Source: Chloroflexia bacterium
GTDB taxonomy: Bacteria; Chloroflexota; Chloroflexia; Thermomicrobiales; JALYUS01
Length of the DNA: 15,616 bases
Direction: 5' to 3'
Assembly (NCBI GenBank): GCA_025924435.1
Contig: JAICIL010000074.1
Coordinates: 1 to 15,616, forward strand
Each line of letters opens with the position of its first letter. Positions within the stretch are counted from its first letter, which is position 1. Shown here piece after piece: positions 13,495 through 15,616 of the stretch. The position numbers were made by a program, and so were the translations under genes. A model generated the notes under the pieces. That model ran no database searches, was not told the origin of the DNA, and saw nothing but the letters and a program-made list of their open reading frames with translations.

Positions 13495-14579
13495 TGTTGT
13501 TGCTGCTGCGGCTGCTGGCGCGGCACATCCGGTTCGCCGGATTGGGCGGACGGAGCGCCCGATTCGACCCCGATCGTCTGGGTCATCGTGCCGAGGGTTT
13601 GCGACATCGCGCCGAGCCGCTGCAACTGCGACATCGCGCCGACGGTTTGATATTGGATCAATTTGCCGCGCGTGCGGCCGCGCCCGGCGGCGCGGGCCAT
13701 CGTCAATCCCTGACTGCGGTCGCGCACCGCGCCGTGTACCGCGACGGTCATCGTCGCCTCCGCGCCGCCCCGATACGTCCCGCGCACGACGGCGACGTCC
13801 GCGTAATCCCGCCCGACGGCGATCTTCACATGCCGCCCCGTGCAGGGGGCGCCGAGCGTCGCGTCCACCCCGACCCAGCCGTACGGCGGCACGAAGGCCT
13901 CCGCCCACGCGTGCGACGCGCCGCTGTCCGCGATGTCGCCGAGGTAGCCGCTGACATAGCGCGCCGGGAGGCCCGCGTGGCGGCAGAGGGAGAGGAGGAG
14001 GTGCGCGAAATCCTGGCAGACGCCGCTGCCGCCCGCGATCACGTCCGCGACGGTCGAATGCACATTCGTCGCGCCGAGTTGGTAGGTGAAATGCTCGCGG
14101 ATGTAGGCGGCGGCGCGCTGGAGGAAGGCGAAGGTCGTCGCCTGCGGCGCGGCGGAGAGCAGGCGGCGCGCCAGTTCCTCCGATGGGGCATCGAGGGCGA
14201 CATAGGCGCTCGGGCCGAGGAATTCGGCGTACTCGTCCGCGATCAGCGGGTCGGCGGCGAGGTGTGCGAGGGGCGGTGAGGCGTCCGGCTCGTCGCCGCG
14301 CGGCCCGGCGAGCGGCACGGTGGCATCGGCGAAGGTGATCACGTCGCTCGTCGCCTCGATGGTCAGGTGGTCGTGCAGATAGGGGACGCCGAAATCGTGG
14401 ACGCTGTTGCCGTAGTAGTCGCGGAAGGTGATGACCGTCGCGGGCGGGTCAATCGTCAGGTCGAAATCGAGACAGGTCTGTGTCTCGCCGGAGACGGGCT
14501 GCAAGCGCACCTCGTTGAAACTCTCGTGCACCGGGCTGGCGTAGGTGTAGGTGGTGCGGTGGGTGAGGGAAAATCTCAC
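13476..14579 (-). CDS. Transglutaminase-like cysteine protease family protein
   Basis: Papain-fold protein of 367 residues. Residues 1-85 match the bacterial transglutaminase N-terminal domain (RFSLTHRTTYTYASPVHESFNEVRLQP). The core at about 145-245 has the full triad: Cys188 in GVCQDFAH, His223 in SHAWAEAF and Asp239 in GVDAT. Residues from about 300 are a low-complexity tail with a three-fold degenerate repeat (VGAMSQ, LGAMSQ, LGTMTQ), a run of glutamines, and a repeat-encoded end, VASSE. There is no signal peptide. The GTG start at 14579 overlaps the alpha-E stop (GTGA) and has an exceptional ribosome site, so the two genes are translationally coupled. In such clusters it is thought to be a peptidase or amidase working with alpha-E and an ATP-grasp ligase; the substrate is unknown. 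Confidence 0.93.
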   Translation of the reverse strand: MRFSLTHRTTYTYASPVHESFNEVRLQPVSGETQTCLDFDLTIDPPATVITFRDYYGNSVHDFGVPYLHDHLTIEATSDVITFADATVPLAGPRGDEPDASPPLAHLAADPLIADEYAEFLGPSAYVALDAPSEELARRLLSAAPQATTFAFLQRAAAYIREHFTYQLGATNVHSTVADVIAGGSGVCQDFAHLLLSLCRHAGLPARYVSGYLGDIADSGASHAWAEAFVPPYGWVGVDATLGAPCTGRHVKIAVGRDYADVAVVRGTYRGGAEATMTVAVHGAVRDRSQGLTMARAAGRGRTRGKLIQYQTVGAMSQLQRLGAMSQTLGTMTQTIGVESGAPSAQSGEPDVPRQQPQQQQQVASSE

Positions 14580-15616
14580 GCGATCACCTCCTCGGCCCGC
14601 AGGATACGGGGCGCGAAATACTGCGCCTGGATATGCTCGCCGATCTGGAAACATTGCCGCTGGATGTCGAGCAGATATGCGTGCAGATCCACCGCGAAGA
14701 GTTCCTCCACCCGCTGATACGCCAGCGCGCTGTGCAACCGGCCAACGGCTCGCTCCGCCTCGCGAGAAGGACTGAGGACTGAGTGCTGAGTGCTGAGCAG
14801 GTCGTACTCACTGCTCACTGCTCGCTGCTCATTGCTGATGTGGGCGAGGGCGGATTCCACCTCGCCGATGGCGAAGCGGATGGAGCGGGGGAAAATCGGC
14901 GAGAGCGTCAGCATCTCGATGACGGAATGCGGGCGGACGGTGCTGCGGTAAATCTTGTGATACGCCTCATACGCGGAGAGCGAGCGGAGCACCGCAAGCC
15001 ATTGATCCCAATCGCCGGGGAGAGGACTGAGGACTGGGGACTCAAGACCGAGGGAGGCCGATTCCCCGCTCAATCCTGAGTCCTCAGTCCTCAGTCCTCT
15101 CCCCGTGGTGAGCAGATGGTATTTCACGTCGAGGGCGCGGGCGGTTTTCTCGGCGCGTTCGAGGAATTTGCCGGCCTGGAGGAAATACCACCCCTCCTCG
15201 CGCGGCATCGTGCTGTCGGTGATGCCCTGGAAGAGGTGGCTGAACTCCTTGATCGAGCGGTAGAAGAGATGCACATTCTCCGCGCTGACGGGTGTTTCGC
15301 CGAACTCCCGCAGGCGCTGCAATTCGAGATGGAAGCGGTTCAGCACTTCCCACATCTCGCTGGCGATCTGGTGGCGCATCGTGCGGGCGTTCTCGCGGGC
15401 GCGGGCGACGCAAGAGACGATCGAGAGCGGGTTCTCGGTCGCGAAGGTGAGGTAGGGCGGCACCGTCTCCTCGTCCGCCCGGTCGTGCATCGCGAAAAAG
15501 CGGGGCGCCTCGCCGACGATCGTGATGAGCGCATCCCATTGCTGCCGCCGCCGTTCCCGCGCCTCCGGCGACGCGCCCATCTCCAGCGTGTGGTGGTAAT
15601 TCACGTCCGTGATGCG
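14576..15616 (-). CDS. Alpha-E domain (DUF403) protein, 5' end outside the window
   Basis: All-helical protein of unknown biochemistry found with circularly permuted ATP-grasp and transglutaminase genes in a proposed peptide-synthesis/modification system. 346 residues are visible; the frame is open to the edge (RITDVNYHH), and the usual start MLSRVA.SLYW.. is missing, about 25 residues. Recognisable blocks include NARTMRHQIASEMWEVLN, GWYFLQAGKFLERAEKTARALDVKYHLL, DWDQWLAVLRSLSAYEAYHKIYR and AERAVGRLHSALAYQRVEELF. Two stretches do not fit the family: RGLRTEDSGLSGE... between KYHLL and DWDQW, and NEQRAVSSEYDLLSTQ... before EAERAVGRL. Both are encoded by heptamer repeats, and without them the protein would be of normal length (about 310-320). 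Both inserts keep the frame, so the gene looks functional. The stop overlaps the transglutaminase start. Confidence 0.92.
   Translation of the reverse strand, partial: RITDVNYHHTLEMGASPEARERRRQQWDALITIVGEAPRFFAMHDRADEETVPPYLTFATENPLSIVSCVARARENARTMRHQIASEMWEVLNRFHLELQRLREFGETPVSAENVHLFYRSIKEFSHLFQGITDSTMPREEGWYFLQAGKFLERAEKTARALDVKYHLLTTGRGLRTEDSGLSGESASLGLESPVLSPLPGDWDQWLAVLRSLSAYEAYHKIYRSTVRPHSVIEMLTLSPIFPRSIRFAIGEVESALAHISNEQRAVSSEYDLLSTQHSVLSPSREAERAVGRLHSALAYQRVEELFAVDLHAYLLDIQRQCFQIGEHIQAQYFAPRILRAEEVIA
14585..14592 (-). promoter_or_regulatory. Near-perfect ribosome binding site of the transglutaminase gene
   Basis: The minus strand reads GAGGAGGTGATC, complementary to the 3' end of bacterial 16S rRNA (GATCACCTCC) over at least ten bases. 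It lies within the last alpha-E codons; AGGAGGTG ends 5 bases before the GTG at 14579. It supports that GTG over the ATG at 14654, which would overlap alpha-E. Confidence 0.8.
14768..14836 (-). repeat. Heptanucleotide arrays inside the alpha-E gene, insert 2
   Basis: The plus strand shows GGACTGA x2, GTGCTGA x2, a short centre (GCAGGTC), then CTCACTG/CTCGCTG-type units in loosely inverted phase. It is about 69 bases and is read in frame as NEQRAVSSEYDLLSTQHSVLS-like sequence in a place where the family has none. The two halves are not exact complements, unlike insert 1, suggesting decay or exchange of the unit sequence. Confidence 0.75.
15016..15105 (-). repeat. 90-base hairpin element inside the alpha-E gene, insert 1
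   Basis: The left arm (15016-15044) and right arm (15077-15105) are 29 bases each and complementary at 28 of 29 positions, around a 32-base centre. The arms contain GGACTGA/TCAGTCC heptamers bounded by CGGGGAGA. The element length of 90 is divisible by three and it is read through without a stop (RGLRTEDSGL...SPVLSPLP). It separates two conserved alpha-E blocks. Confidence 0.88.

Noticed and set aside
14580..14654. ATG start of the transglutaminase at 14654
   Set aside because: It would overlap the alpha-E gene by about 79 bases and add 25 residues not seen in the family; the GTG at 14579 has an excellent ribosome site.

Overview
The window is a GC-rich bacterial chromosome segment with ten protein genes (nine complete, one cut by the right edge) and an unusually dense set of small palindromic and heptanucleotide repeats. 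The most likely source is a Chloroflexota bacterium, possibly Thermomicrobia-like. This rests on the strong GC bias, the truB-ribF pair, the duplicated 'FLDYW..NGGLA.FGLPI...QWFER.RFE.H' module in front of NHL repeats, the MerR-TipAS regulator and the intergenic repeat style. It is an inference from family knowledge, not from a search. No rRNA, tRNA, CRISPR array, transposase or phage gene was seen.

Layout. 1-124: palindromic repeat. 187-1149 (+): nucleoside hydrolase. 1226-1972 (-): MerR-type regulator with a TipAS ligand domain, preceded by a textbook MerR promoter (19-bp spacer filled by a perfect dyad). 2069-2172: 104-bp palindromic element. 2174-4519 (-): cytoplasmic S9 (DPP IV-like) serine peptidase. 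4520-4869: gene-free, holding two hairpin repeats and a candidate promoter. 4870-5850 (+): threonine/serine dehydratase-type PLP enzyme. 5861-5964: second copy of the 104-bp element. 5988-7100 (+): D-serine dehydratase/D-threonine aldolase-type PLP enzyme. 7097-8107 (+): truB. 8216-9148 (+): ribF. 9226-10773 (+): secreted S33 aminopeptidase-like hydrolase. 10954-13290 (-): secreted 12-blade NHL protein. 13476-14579 (-): transglutaminase-like protease. 14576-15616 (-): alpha-E (DUF403) protein, 5' end outside the window.

Functional groups. Two PLP enzymes of different folds (one L-type, one D-type) suggest catabolism of L- and D-hydroxyamino acids. truB and ribF are the common tRNA-modification/flavin pair. 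Alpha-E and the transglutaminase overlap by 4 bp and are the usual partners of a circularly permuted ATP-grasp protein, expected just beyond the right edge; this set is thought to make and cut a peptide-type modification. The two peptidases and the nucleoside hydrolase are consistent with scavenging, but nothing ties them into one pathway.

The most unusual feature is the repeats. Seven-base tandem arrays (GGACTGA, CCGAACT, GAGTACC, CGCTACT and variants), often as inverted pairs, have entered or abut five of the ten genes. They encode the C-termini of the nucleoside hydrolase, TruB and the transglutaminase, the N-terminal lead of TruB, and two in-frame internal inserts in the alpha-E protein. 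They resemble the heptanucleotide STRR repeats of cyanobacteria but lie inside genes here. Two other repeat families (104/124-bp AACC...GGTT palindromes, and CCTCACCCCC hairpins) occupy the spaces between genes.
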